64,000 nt of DNA from contig VZTI01005559.1 in NCBI GenBank assembly GCA_013397865.1, positions 1,130,124 through 1,194,123 on the forward strand. The letters are read 5' to 3'. This DNA comes from Struthidea cinerea (Eukaryota; Chordata; Aves; Passeriformes; Corcoracidae). Shown in pieces: positions 35,491 through 47,300 of the stretch (the first letter of the stretch is position 1; every line of letters begins with the position of its first letter). Below the pieces are notes generated by a model. The model was given only the letters and a program-made list of their open reading frames with translations. It was not told where the DNA came from and searched no databases. The translations under genes were made by a program, and so were the position numbers.

Positions 35491-36668
35491 CCAGCTCAGC
35501 AAAGCTTCCTTCTCGCTGCTGCCACCGCCACTGCCGCTCGCTGCAGACCTGGGGGCAAAGGATGGGGACATGGTGAGTGGCAGAGGGCGAGGGCAGGGGA
35601 AGCAGTGTTTGGGGTGGTGTCAGTGGAAAGGGGGACCGCTGCCCACCTAATCAATTTGGAAACAAAAATAGTATATGCCTTTTGAAAAACAACGGATGAC
35701 CTGCGATGTGTGGTGTATTCACACACACATACGTATATATTTATTATACTGGGAGAGGGGAAGGGGGGAGGGAGAGAAATTCCTTTCGAGTGCTATTCAC
35801 CAGTCTGGAAAAATAAAGAAGGAAAGCAGAACATTTTTTCCTTTCATCAAAACAGGAAAGAGAGGGGGAATGGGGTGGGGAGCAGATCCATAGACATAAT
35901 GGATGGTTGCCAGTGTAAGGAAATTGTTCCCTTCTACCCTAAACTTGGGGGTTGGGGTGGGGGAGAAATATATGGTAGTATGATCAGGGAAGGCTGCATC
36001 CCCTCCTCCCCACTTGATGCAGGAACGTGTATGCACATGGGAAAGTGCTGGGAAATCAGTGCCCCCCAGCCTTGCCTTTTCTCTCTGAATCCTGCTCGAG
36101 CTGCACATCAGCAGAGATGTGAAATGCCTTTGCCTTCTCCTTCACCTCAAAGCGTGGGGCAGGAAGGCACAGCCGGCACGAGCCCTCTCCCTCTCTGCTG
36201 CTGTCAGGCTCTGCCCTCTGCGTGTGGCTGCATGCTCGTCCCCCTTCCCCATCCTCTCCTCTCTGCCAGGTTTCTGCCAGGAATGGGTGAGATGAAGGAG
36301 GTGGTGAGGGGCTGGGGGAATCCCTCTGACGGAGAGAGATAGGTTCCCAGAGAAAGCCTGGCAGGTCCCATCAAACGCCTGCTCCCCAGGTGACACCTTC
36401 CCTTTCCCCTGGAGCCGCTGGCTCTGTCAGGGTTTTACTCATCCTTGGAAAGCATTTTCCCTGCCAGTGCCAGAGAAGGCAAATTATGCAAGCCCTGTGT
36501 ACCCTGAGGCTCTGCCTTTCTCCAGCACCAAATACAAACACCAAGCTCCTTGCCCGTCTCTATCTCCTTCCTTTGGTCTCTCTTCTCCTTTCCTCTTCTT
36601 CCTCCATTAAACTGAACTCAGTCATTAGGAAGTCGGGGCAGCTCCACGTTAGCACCTCTAGGGCAAAT

Positions 36669-36811
36669 GGTGTAAACCACAGTGTGAGCTACGTACAATA
36701 ACCCTGTCCTTATCACCTGGGATAGTCGGGATAAACCCCACACAACCGGGCGATGTGGTGTAAAACCCACTCGCCCACAGAACGGATCTCCGGGTGTAAA
36801 CGAGGTGTAAA
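36669..36811. repeat. Four same-strand copies of GGTGTAAA in 143 bases
   Basis: GGTGTAAA is found at 36669-36676, 36757-36764, 36793-36800 and 36804-36811, all on the + strand. Two continue as GTAAAC, the forkhead core. GGTGTAA also resembles a T-box half-site (reverse TTTACACC). The interval is CpG-containing and includes TTATCACCTGG (36711-36721). It may be an enhancer with homotypic sites or a relic of a short repeat. Confidence 0.45.
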
Positions 36812-36819
36812 ACTTACTC

Positions 36820-39800
36820 TAGGTGCCTCATTTCAGTGCCGCGGCGTCTCCCCTCCATTGACGGCTGCGGCAGCCCCACGGCGTAGGCGTAGGGATTGCT
36901 CATCCTTCTCCTGAACTTAGAGACCAGAGCAGGAGCAACACCTAAGTTAGATACCTTGAGTGGGCGGGCTGACTACACGTTGGCTGTCAACACCTCCTAA
37001 TTTCTTTCCATTGATTGTTTTCAAAATAGGACTCATCATGGAGAGGCTGAGACATCTCAGCTGTTCAGACTGAGTCTTGCTTTCCATTGTAAGCCCTGTT
37101 TCTCTTCCTGTTGTTTCATAATTCTCTACCCCCTCTGAAAAAAAAAAAATTGTAACAAATTTTAAAAAAATACCACCCCTCACTTCATGCTGCTGTGGAT
37201 GGTGGCTAGTACGATCATTTTTTCCACCAACAGGAGATGAGGGGAGAGCAGCCTTGCAGCAAGGAACTGTCTATTGTCCTCGCACACGTGTTGCTCTCCT
37301 CCCAAGTGATAAGAGAATAACCAGGGAGGTGAGTTCAGCTGTTTGCAGGTTGGAGAGCTGTAGTGGTGGTGAAAGTGTTTTTAATAAGAAATCCTGGCGC
37401 AGGAACTCTTAGGAAATCTGGTTTTGTTGTGGTTTGCCTGCAGGGCCATTGCCAGCTAGCACAGTTGCAACCAGGTCTTGTCGCGATGCTCTAATAGGAC
37501 ATTTTTATGGTCCAGATGCTTCATGCAGCCTCAAAATACCTTCCCAATATATGCCACGGTGGTTTCAAACTCTTGTCCTGTGACATCTGGGACACCAATA
37601 GCCCTGCAGGCCTCCACACCCATCCCACAGTCCAGGTCAGGGGGAGATACAGTCATCCCCATCAGCTTTAGGGGTTTGTGGGACAGATGTCAAACTAATT
37701 TCACAGAAGTAAGAGAATCAAAGGAGCCCCCAGCAGACTCAAGGCACAGCAGTTTTAGGTGCACGCATCCCTATTGAACTTGGTGCCAGTGAGACTGACC
37801 CAGCCAGTCTAAAGGCCTCACTAGAGAAAAATCTGTCCCTGTCTTAAAAACAGAGAGAGTAAGGAAAAACCACTGAAGCCTGAGCAGCTTGAGTATCACT
37901 TTGCTCTATTTCCAGGCAGGGTCATAGGTAGATGATTAGTCAAATTCCAAACATCCTTTTCCTTGCTGTCTGGAGGTTCAACAGGGATTAGCTTTTTGTT
38001 TCTGATGTCAAGCTTCTAAAAACTGCCCAGCATCATCCACATGAAAATAAATAACTCTATTCCTATCCCATCTAGCATGCAATATAGCCGGATATTTAAA
38101 AAAAAGGCAAAACCACACACCACACATATCTGCCCCAAAATCAGGCCCTGCAGCAGCTACCAAGGAAGAAATCTGCAGCAGTCCCTGCTAGCTTTCTGCT
38201 GAGACCTTCTCCTCTCCGGCAGCAATATCTCTCCCTGCTGAGGAATCTGATCAGCCCTCCCACACACAGGCTGTTCTGTCCTGGCCAGGCAGCCACTACA
38301 GTGTGGGGGACTCCCTACACAGGCGGCGTGAAGGTGGTGGAGCCACGCCAGCTGATTTGAGGGCAGAGAGCCTCAAAAGGCACCTGGGCCTCCACTGACC
38401 GCTTGGGAACCTTAAACACATAACGGGGTCAGGGACATTCGGGACCTAGCTACCCTCAGCTCCCTCTACAGAGATAGAAGGACTTCTGAAATCCTCACCT
38501 TTCCCCCTGCTGACTGCTAAGGAGGTCAAGGCTACAGTGTTTCTTTGGCTGGAAAGAGGTGAGATGGACCAAGGCCCTTTTAAAATCTTTTTTTGAAGCC
38601 TCCTACAGATTTCAAAAGGAGTTTCAGCACCCAGGTGGACATCAGGGTTACAGCTCCACCCTGCTGGGGGGTTAGAGCCAAATTATCATCACTTGAAATG
38701 GCTGGCACGCTGCTGGTGGGCCAGGATGGAGAATGAGGGGAATTCTAAGAGTGTCCTGAGGAATTTGGGGTGGAACAGGGCTAACATAGATGGAGCATGT
38801 AAGATAAAGTCTTGTTAAGATCTCTGGCGGTGGAAATGAGCAAAGGTATGCCTTGCATTTCTACTTCCACCCCCTTGAGCTCCACAATTGGAACTGAGCC
38901 ACTTGAGATTCAGTTTGAGGGACTCCCAAGACCCTCCTTACCCCTGCACTCATGCACCTCAGATGGCCTGAGCTTTGGAGCTGACATGGCTCTGACCAAC
39001 TCCCCAGGTGTGGAGAAACCTGCCCACTCTTCCTCTGGGTTTGAGTGAACGAAGGTGATCCCTTGTTCTTGACCTTGACATGCTGCCCCAGAGGAGCCAG
39101 GCTATTTTAACAAAGCTATGGAGGACCCCCAGTATTCCTTGTGTCCCTGTGCTTCCTGACCAACACCCACATCCACGAGATCAAAGTCAGGTTCAGGGGT
39201 GTAGTTGGCCAAGCTGGGAGGTGCCTGCTACAGAGGAGCCTTTGGAGGGCTGCCTGCTGCTCAGTTCCAGTGGCCGCTCCTCCTGCACCCGGACACTTCG
39301 GATGGTGCATATGCGCGTGCTGGTGCGAGACCGTGTGTTTTAGAGAGGCTTGGCTGCAGGAGACTCGCAGGCACCCAGAGAGCCTAAGGGAGCATGTGTG
39401 ATGCTGTGAGATGAGGCCACTGGTACGCCAGTGGGTGTACGCATGTGAGAAGGGAAGAGAGAGGGGGAGAGTGAAGGAGAACACATGGATGCCCAGGGAT
39501 GTGTGAATGAGACAGAACTTGCACGTAGCTGTGCATGCGAGCAGCTCGAACAGGAGCGTGTGCGTAGCATAGAAAAAGCAGGGAAGATGCTTGGGATTCA
39601 GAGCGAACGCCTGCCGAGCGCCTGCGGAGCATGACGGTGCAGGAATGTATCGGTGGCTACGAGCCTGCACAAAGATGGTGCAGAAATCCCTCCTGGTCGT
39701 GCCTGCAGTGTGCTTTGCCAGTGTGCAAGTCGGCGCTGGGAGATCACTCGTATGTACGTGAGAGGGTGTGCGTACGGGTGTTTTTTCAATAGGATATGAC

Positions 39801-40370
39801 TCTTTCTTGAACTCACCTGTTAGCAGCCTTCCCCTCCCCATCCCTCTCCCCCCGCAGCAAATATCTGCTTGCTTAATTTCCCTTCAGATGTTTATTACAT
39901 TGTGGAGATAATCATGCAGCAAAATACCTCCGGGTGCCACGAGCAACACCAGATTGTCTTATAGCAACGTGTAAATATCTCCGGCTTCTTTTTTTTCCCC
40001 TGCACACAAAGAGATGTAAGATATTAAAGTCATCTCTCTCCCTGGAGCTAGTGGTGTAGCAGGGCAGGGAAGGCGGCGAGTGGAGCTGAGAGAAATGGGC
40101 TCCAGACTGAAACAGCGAGAACCTGGGGCCAAAAAAAATAACAAACTACCGTGCCGGGAACTCCTCTCTTCTTATCTCTTGCCGAGGAGGCAGGAATTTC
40201 TGTCCCCATTCCTCACGCGATATTAAAGCCACATTATACAGGTTGCTGCAGCATTAGTCATTTTTAATTAATTTATCATTTAAATTAACACACTTTTTAT
40301 TTTGTCAGCAATGAACTGCTACTCCCTCACTAGATTTGTTCCTTGATACCCAGCCAAGAGGAGGATGGCA
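36820..40370. other. Proximal intergenic DNA upstream of PDGFB
   Basis: No gene was recognised. 37138-37170 contains A-runs. 39290-39790 is rich in CpG and TG/CG/CA steps, like a decayed TG repeat, and produces a chance 241-residue minus-strand open frame. 39880-40310 is AT-rich (for example TTAATTAATTTATCATTTAAATTAA at 40264-40288), resembling a conserved promoter-proximal region, though conservation cannot be measured here. Confidence 0.5.
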
Positions 40371-40379
40371 AGTTATGCT

Positions 40380-40440
40380 CCACCCATCTCCTCTCCTTCA
40401 TAAAAGGAGCAGCCCCGAGTGCCAGCTTAGTCTCTCTTGC
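40380..40440 (+). promoter_or_regulatory. PDGFB: PDGFB core promoter (CCACCC element and TATA-like box)
   Basis: CCACCCATCTC at 40380-40390 resembles the SIS proximal element (CCACCCAC-type, bound by Sp-family factors) of the human PDGFB promoter. A TATA-like CATAAAAGG follows at 40399-40407, with spacing close to that in human. Transcription should begin roughly 25-32 bases downstream, near 40430. That would give a 5' UTR of about 920 bases, close to the ~1 kb known for human. The start site itself is inferred. Confidence 0.7.
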
Positions 40441-41349
40441 AGCTCACAGAAAATAAAGACCCGTCGGCTCTCTCGCCTCTCCGGCAATTTTACCTTTTCT
40501 GCGTTTTTTTGTTTTTCCTTTCTTGTTGCAACAGAGTGCAGGAGGCAGCATCAGTGGCTCCACTTTGAGGCTTGTCAAGGCTCAGCGCACGCACGCACAC
40601 ACACTCACAACCCAGAGCAAAACATTTGCTCTCACCTGTCTCCAAACCCAAAGCAAACCTCCTGTCCAAGCAAACCGCCAACACTTGGAACGAGAAGGCA
40701 CCCGAGCCAGAATCTAATGTAAGGGGAAGAAATTAAATGTACACTGGCAACTTTTCTCTAAAAAGCAAGTGGCCAAAAGGAAGGAAAGGAGCATTTTAAG
40801 AAGAGGACAACTTAAGGAAGAAGATTTCATTTTTTGGATTTGACACCAAACTTTGGAAAAGTTTTTTTTCTTTTAGTTGTTATTCTGCTCACCTTCTTCT
40901 AAGAACATTGAGACATTGTTACCCGCACGTAAAAGCTTTTACATATATACATATATATTTTTAAAAGGGAAGAAAACCAAGAGGAAGAATAGCATGTGGA
41001 CCAGCTAGCTAAAGGCACCACTGAAGCATCCCTTGCGACAACGGGGACGCAGACTCTGGATGCGTATAATTCCGAGGGACTGCATTTTTTTCCCACCGGG
41101 CTTATGAGATAGCGCAGAGGCAGGCGAGTCACCGAGAATTACTTCTGTCTCCCCTCACCGCCACCACCTCCACGTCCTCTTCCAAGGGCTCCTGCGACTC
41201 TCCCACCTCCTCCCGGCTCGCAGGGGACATGGGAACGCGCGGCGCCCTCGATGCCTGAGGCCGGGCGGCCGCGGGGCTGTCTGCGGGAAGCGCTTCCCTC
41301 CCGGGGCTCGCCGTCCATGTGCCCGCAGCCGGCGGGGCCTGGAGTCGGG
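40430..41349 (+). promoter_or_regulatory. PDGFB: PDGFB 5' UTR with upstream AUGs
   Basis: The long leader is AT-rich in its middle and very GC-rich near the start codon. AUGs occur at 40717 (immediately followed by TAA), 40737 (20-codon frame to TAA), 40994 (ends at TAG after four codons), 41060 (15 codons), 41104 (two codons), 41229 (nine codons), and 41251 and 41317, which are both in frame with the main AUG. The block CCAAACTTTGGAAAAGTTTT near 40846-40865 closely matches a segment I remember from the human PDGFB leader. The human leader is known to repress translation; the same is inferred here. Confidence 0.7.
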
Positions 41350-44300
41350 ATGAATTTCGGTGTGGTCTTCGCGTTCATCCTCTCGCTGCCCCTGGCCCGC
41401 ATGGAGGTGAGTTTCCGCCGCGGGCAGCGGGCGGTGCTGCCGAGCTGCCAGCCCCGCGCTGGGGGAGAGCCGGCGGCGGCTCCGGCCCGCAGGTGCGGCG
41501 GGCGCAGCGCGGGGCTGGCNNNNNNNNNNNNNNNNNNNNNNNNNNNNNNNNNNNNNNNNNNNNNNNNNNNNNNNNNNNNNNNNNNNNNNNNNNCCTCTGG
41601 AGCGGGCGCTCCCGTCGGGACGGGCCCGCCGCGGGGGACTCGCCTGGGAATACGCCCACCCCCGTGTCTGCCCCCGGCTGCAGGGGCAGGGGAGATCAGG
41701 CTGAAGCGGCCCCTGGTTAATGTGGGAGCAGGGATGCTGCCGGCGAGCCCCGGGGAACCCGCAGCTTCCTGCTCTGCCTCGCCCAGGGCTGTCACCCCGG
41801 GGCGGGCGGCGGCTCCCTCGAGCTTCTCACCCCACCCGGTGATTTTGGCATCGCGGCAGTGCGGGTGCAGCAGGGACCCAGGCCCTCTTGGCACCTCTGG
41901 AATAACGCACAGCGTGAAACCCACCCCTGGCATCGCCAAGGGGCCGCTGGAGAAAGGGCGTGGGGCTTTGGAAAGGGGGGGAGGAAGGGGACAGTGCAAG
42001 GAGAGACACCGACACCGAGTGGCACGGTTATTCAGCAAGGTGTGTGCCCAGCTGGGGAAAGGGGCAGGAGGGGAGTGTCTGCTGTGCTTCCACGGTCACT
42101 CAAGCATCTTGCCCTGCAGTCCTGAATGCGCGGCTCAGGAAGAAGCCGAACAGAGGGTAAAGGCCAGGTGGTGGATTTGAACAAACACCCCAACCCACTT
42201 CAGTTTCCCTATGTGGAAATTGAAGCCTCATCCCCAGCCCTGGTTGAGGAAAAGGAGGCCCAAACCCCCAAATCCTTTGACCTCTGCTGTCACATTTCAT
42301 CATCTGATCGCATGCAGATTGAGGGGATCAGAAAGCCGCTAACATTCCCACACAGCGCTCGGATCCCACTTCAGCTCTACCCAAGATGGTAAAACTGTGG
42401 GTTGGATCTGCAGCTTGATTGTCAGGGGCAGGAAATATTCCACCAAAACTCCTTCCACCTCCTTCCACCAAAACTTTCCCTTCCTTGCATCATTTTTCTC
42501 TTTTCCTTCCTCATTTTTGGGCAGGGTAAGTGGGTGCACCTCTTGTGGGATGGCAAAGAAGAGGCTGGGTGCAAAGCATCACGTCACCTTGCTATGGGCC
42601 CACTTTGCCCTTGCCCAAGCCGCAAAAGGAAGCAGTTAGAGCTGTGGGCTACCCAGTGGTCATGTTTGTTTTGGGCAAGAGAGGATGGTATTTCCTCTGT
42701 GGATGGCTCAGATCTCCTTCTCCCATGCAGCATGACACATCAGCTATGGTTGGCGCTGGGGAAGGGTGAAGATGGAAGTGTCTGATCCCAAGGAGCTGTT
42801 ATTCGGTTGCCGTAATCAGATTGAAACACTGCACAGCTCTATGACAGCCTAGTAGAGTTAGAGTTTGGTAATTCTGGCCTGAGGTTTCATGGGAGGAATT
42901 GTGATATTTGTCATTGTATGACCGGAGAACCAAGAACGTTTCTGCTTGGGTAGATGCTTCTGCCTGCGGCCAGTCCCCACAGTTACTTTGAGGGCAGTGT
43001 GTTGCACCCTCTGCACCAGGCACAGACAGCACAGCTCCCACCCGGCTGCTGAACCAGAGTCCTCCTCTGAATAGGGCTTGCAGCTCCTCCCCAGCCCCGC
43101 CGGAGAAAGTGCATGAGGAGCAGTAGCTCCCCAGATCAACAGAGGCCCTGAGCAAAGAGATGGAGCCGCCTGAGTCCCTCTCCCTCTTTGATCACACCCA
43201 TCTGGAGCTGGAGGGCCCTGGAGCTCTTCCAGCCGGAGGGAGTACAAGCCTCAGCGGGAAGGTATTTGCCAGTTGGGAAGCGAGGATGCTGAACCTATTT
43301 GCATTTGCCCCACGGGCTCTAATAGTTGCCTTGCAACATTTACAGAGATGGGCTGAGCCGGCCGTGGTTGTGCTGGGGTGAAGCCCCACTGGCAGTGCTT
43401 TCTGGAATTCCCAAGGAATGGGGTGCGGCTGGGCGCTTGCTTATAACCTCGGCCCAGCTCCCCATTGCGTCTTCCTGCCGCAAGGCTCCGGCATTCTTCC
43501 CTAGTCTTCCTAGCACGAGGCAGTGACAAGGACAAAGCAGTGGAAGCCGGGATGGATGACACGTCTGGGGTGAGCTTGTGGAAGGAGCCAGGCGAGTCGT
43601 CCCTGCCTCCCTCTCACTGTCAGCTGATGTGCAGCAGCAGGAGGGAATGACAGGGCTCCTGCGCTGTTTCCAGTGCTGCTGGTACACAACCAGCCCCGGG
43701 GGTGGAAATGCCTCCAGCCCTCGCAGGAGAGCTGTGAGGGGAGTGTGGAGGAGCAGTGGAGTCCCCCTTGAAATGGAAAAAGGGTGGGTAGGTCTGGCTG
43801 TATTTTAGGAACACAGACTAGATCAAACGTTGCTTGATTATTTTAAGGGGAGAAAACAGAAGCCGTGACTCCAAGTGCAAGGGGCTCATGTAAAGAGGGT
43901 TGTGCCTGCTGCAGAGTATTCTGGCAGGCATTTGTCAGGGTCTCCCCCTGTAGCCAGGAGTGGTGCTTGGAAGGGTGGAAGCCCTGTGCCAGAGTAGGGC
44001 TGGTGGCAGGTGCTGCTGGTCTTGCCCTCTGCCAGGGAATGCGGTGGAGTCTCCCCTCAGGGTCCACACATCAGCTTCAGAGGGAATTAAAAAATGCTGT
44101 TTGTCTGGGGTTTTTTGCCTGGCTGATCACTCTAGACTCTGCTGCCAAGATCCTTTGCCATGGTCGGTGTGGAGGTGCTCAGAAAGTCCTCCTCTCCTGG
44201 GCAGAGGAGCAGACAGCTGGGCGCTTCCCTGCCCTTCACAAACTGGTGCTGCTGCTACCCTTCTGTCCTTCTGTGTGCAGTCACACGAGCTCAGAAAAAG

Positions 44301-47300
44301 GAACGAGGAGTCCTCACCTCGGGAGTATCCTTGTCTGATTTCTTGGAACCCTGAGGGTCTGCCTTTCCTGCTGGTTGCACAATCTTTGCTCCCTCCTCCT
44401 CAGTACCTACCAAGAGACACACCTTCAGGCAAGACTGTGAAACCCTCGCCAGAGGGTGTAGACCACAACACTGCATATTCCCTGCACCAGCTTTGCAGCA
44501 GCTGATGGCACGGGGACCTTCCAGCATCCCTGGTGCTCAAAAGCATAAGTTGGGAAAAAACTCCAGAGCAAGAGGTGGTGGGGCTAGGGAGGAGGGCAGA
44601 TTTTGGGAGAGTGCATGTGTGGGGAGAGGGAGCAGGGGAATTGCTGCACCTGCGTTTATTTGCAGTGGCCAAACAGTGCTGCTGGACATCTGGGAGGAGG
44701 GAAGCAAAGCTGACGTGCCAAGAGGCCCCAGTGTCAGAGACACAGTGCAGGGAGGCTGCCAGGCAGGCAGGACCCCTGCCCAGCTGCTCTGCTGCCTTCT
44801 GTCAGATGTGCCGTGGCCCCTCAAGCACCAGCAGCCAGTGCAAGAAAGGGAAGTGAACGTCCCTGCCAAGCGATTGGCAGACTGGGGGGTGCCCTTGCGA
44901 CTCAGGGGAGAGCCAGAGTCAGGAACTGGGGAGCAGAAGGAGGGCGGGAAGAACAAACTTTCTTCTAAGAATTCAGGGCCTCGCAGGAATACGAGGCCAG
45001 GCCTTGGGGCACTTGACAGCCAGCCAAGAGTCCATTGAGACAAAAGTGTTCTTTGATCTGCCGCACAGTTAAAAAAGGAGATTGTTAACCTGTGTTAGAC
45101 AAATAACTCCAGAGGAGCTGCTAAGCAGGAAAAGCACCAGCTGCTTGGGCTGGTCTGTTGGGGATCCCACCTCTCTTGCAATGCTCCTCTGCCTCCTGAC
45201 CCCATGGAATTAGGTGGAGGTGATTGATGGACCTCTCCTTCCCTGTGTCTCACCCCACAAGTGCCCCAAGCCTGGGTGTGTGCGGTGCCCCAATCTCAGA
45301 GCGTCCCAGGCTTGGGGCTGGGGCAGGGGCCAGAGGCATGGCTGTTCCCAGTGACAGACCCCAGAGGGAGCGAGGACAAGGCATGCAGCTCAGGTTTGTA
45401 GCTGCTCTTAGGCCAGCCTTGGACTTGGTTTACAAGGGTAAAGTAAGGAGCTTCACAGGCTTGCAGTTGTCACTGGCAGAGTTGCCTTACAAAAATGGGG
45501 GAGGAGGACAGGATTATGGGCCATGTGGGCTGGTGTTACACCATAGCCATGCTGGTAGTATCTGCAACAAGAAAAAATTGGCATCTGAAACGGCTGCCGT
45601 GAGCAGGGAGTGGAGCTTATTCCTACAGGCAGTCACCAGAAATACGGCTCCTGAGGGCCTGCATTTTCAATGCCTGATTCATATCTGTTCCCCCTGCTCA
45701 GTTAGCAAGGTGACACCTCCCAGCTCGCTTCCAAAGTCACCGAGTCTCGTAACACCTGCCTACGCTCTCCCCCCAGCAAGTGCCGGAGTTTAAAATAAAG
45801 TTCCATTTCCTACACGTATTAAGTGTCAGGAAGGTCCAGGGGCATCCGTGCAGAGCAGCATTTGTACACAAACGCATTTGGCTGACAGGTGCAAACATTG
45901 AAAGCCTGCAATTTCACCACCCAGCACTGAGCTCCAACTGCAAGTACTGGGAATTGCAAATGATTCCTCTTCCAGTAAATGTGTGTGGCACAAGGCAGGG
46001 AAGTGCTGCTGAGCCTCTCTGGCGCTGGGCTGTTGGTGCCCCTCTTCCTCACGCAGCAGGAGATGTCAGAAGGCATCTTCATTTTGCAGCTATTCAGTGA
46101 TCCCTGAATTATACAAGTCTCTCTCTCGCTGTGCATTCATCACTGATGCTGCTTCCCTCTCCCTCAGAGACTGAGGAAGTAATGCCTGGGGATGTAAAAT
46201 CTGTTTTTTGCTGCAGGCGGACAGCCAGATCTGTGGTGAGATGTGACAGTGACAGGGATGGAGCGGGGCAGGAAAGCTCGGTCTGACTGAAGCGCTCTGG
46301 TGGATCTGGCTGTGGAGGTTTAGGACACTGGTGTTGTCTGCTCTGCAGATCTCTTCAGGAAGTTTCTGCCCCATGACTTGGGCTGCGGCAACCTTTACAT
46401 CACTGCATCCTAGTTTAAGTTATAGTACTAGAGGGTGGTCTGGCAGGGCTGAGGAGGGAGCACTCCTGCCGTCCTACTATGGAAGCAAACGGTGGGTGGC
46501 CAAGGACAGGCACGTGTGAGAGAGTGCCAGGCTCAAGCAGCCATCCAAAAGTGGCTGCAGGTTTGGGCCAAAGCACTCAAGGTTTAAAGCCAACATTTAG
46601 CCACCTGCCTGGTGGCTTTTTTCGGCTGCGAGCGGAAGGGAAATGTTCTGCACTGAACGCAGGCAGGGAGGGAATAGCTGTACAGTAGGAGGACCACACA
46701 CATGCCACCAACTGTCCATAAAAACCCACACGAAAATCCCTGCGTTTCACAGGCACACAAGCCAAGTTCTCCTCTCAGTTACAGGGACATGTGTAGGGCT
46801 GTGCCTCAGACGCCATCCAGCACCCGGCTGAAAGGGCAGCTTTTCCGCTTGAGTAGCCCTGAATGAAGAGAGCTGGGAGCTAAGCAAACACTTTGGCCAG
46901 TACTTTCCTCTGTCTCTTTTTCTAGTCTTTCGGAAGTACGTTTTAATCAGCACTTGCTTTCCCACACCACTCCTTTGTACTCTTATTAAGTGCTGTCACT
47001 GGGGCCCACTCTAGCCTCGTGCCAGAGTAAAATTCCCAAGAGACGGATGGCATTGCACCTGCTTGCACAAACTCTGCATTTGGCCCATTGTCTGATGTTG
47101 CTAAACCTGCTTACTTCAGGTTTTTTGGTGCTGGTATGCAATGACATCCAAACTCCCATGTGTTTCTTCCTCCAAATCAGCTCCTCAGCGCATCACCTCC
47201 CTGCAGCTTTTGTGGTTTCACTGCGGGCTCACGCCGGGGCAGCCTCAGCCGCGAAGGTCAAGCTTCATCTCCACCCCCTGCCTTTTTTTTTCTTTAAAAA

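Larger units (their letters stand above)
29484..36660. other. Intergenic DNA upstream of PDGFB, no gene recognised
   Basis: No convincing exon was found. Features worth naming are a CAG/GCA run at 29683-29697, an AT-rich island at 31165-31250 (GAGCTAATTAAATATATATA), a C-run at 33221-33230, a perfect MEF2-type CTATTTTTAA at 34831-34840, and an AP-1 island near 35430-35490. A pyrimidine-rich stretch at 31480-32700 has internal similarity between 31706 and 32491. Confidence 0.5.

Noticed and set aside
39116..39841. 241-residue minus-strand open frame
   Set aside because: It arises from the TG/CG-rich tract, which avoids stop codons on that strand. The His/Thr/Ser-rich translation resembles no protein.
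41139..42038. 299-residue minus-strand open frame over PDGFB exon 1
   Set aside because: A GC-rich CpG-island shadow that crosses the 74-N gap; the + strand reading has clear PDGFB homology.
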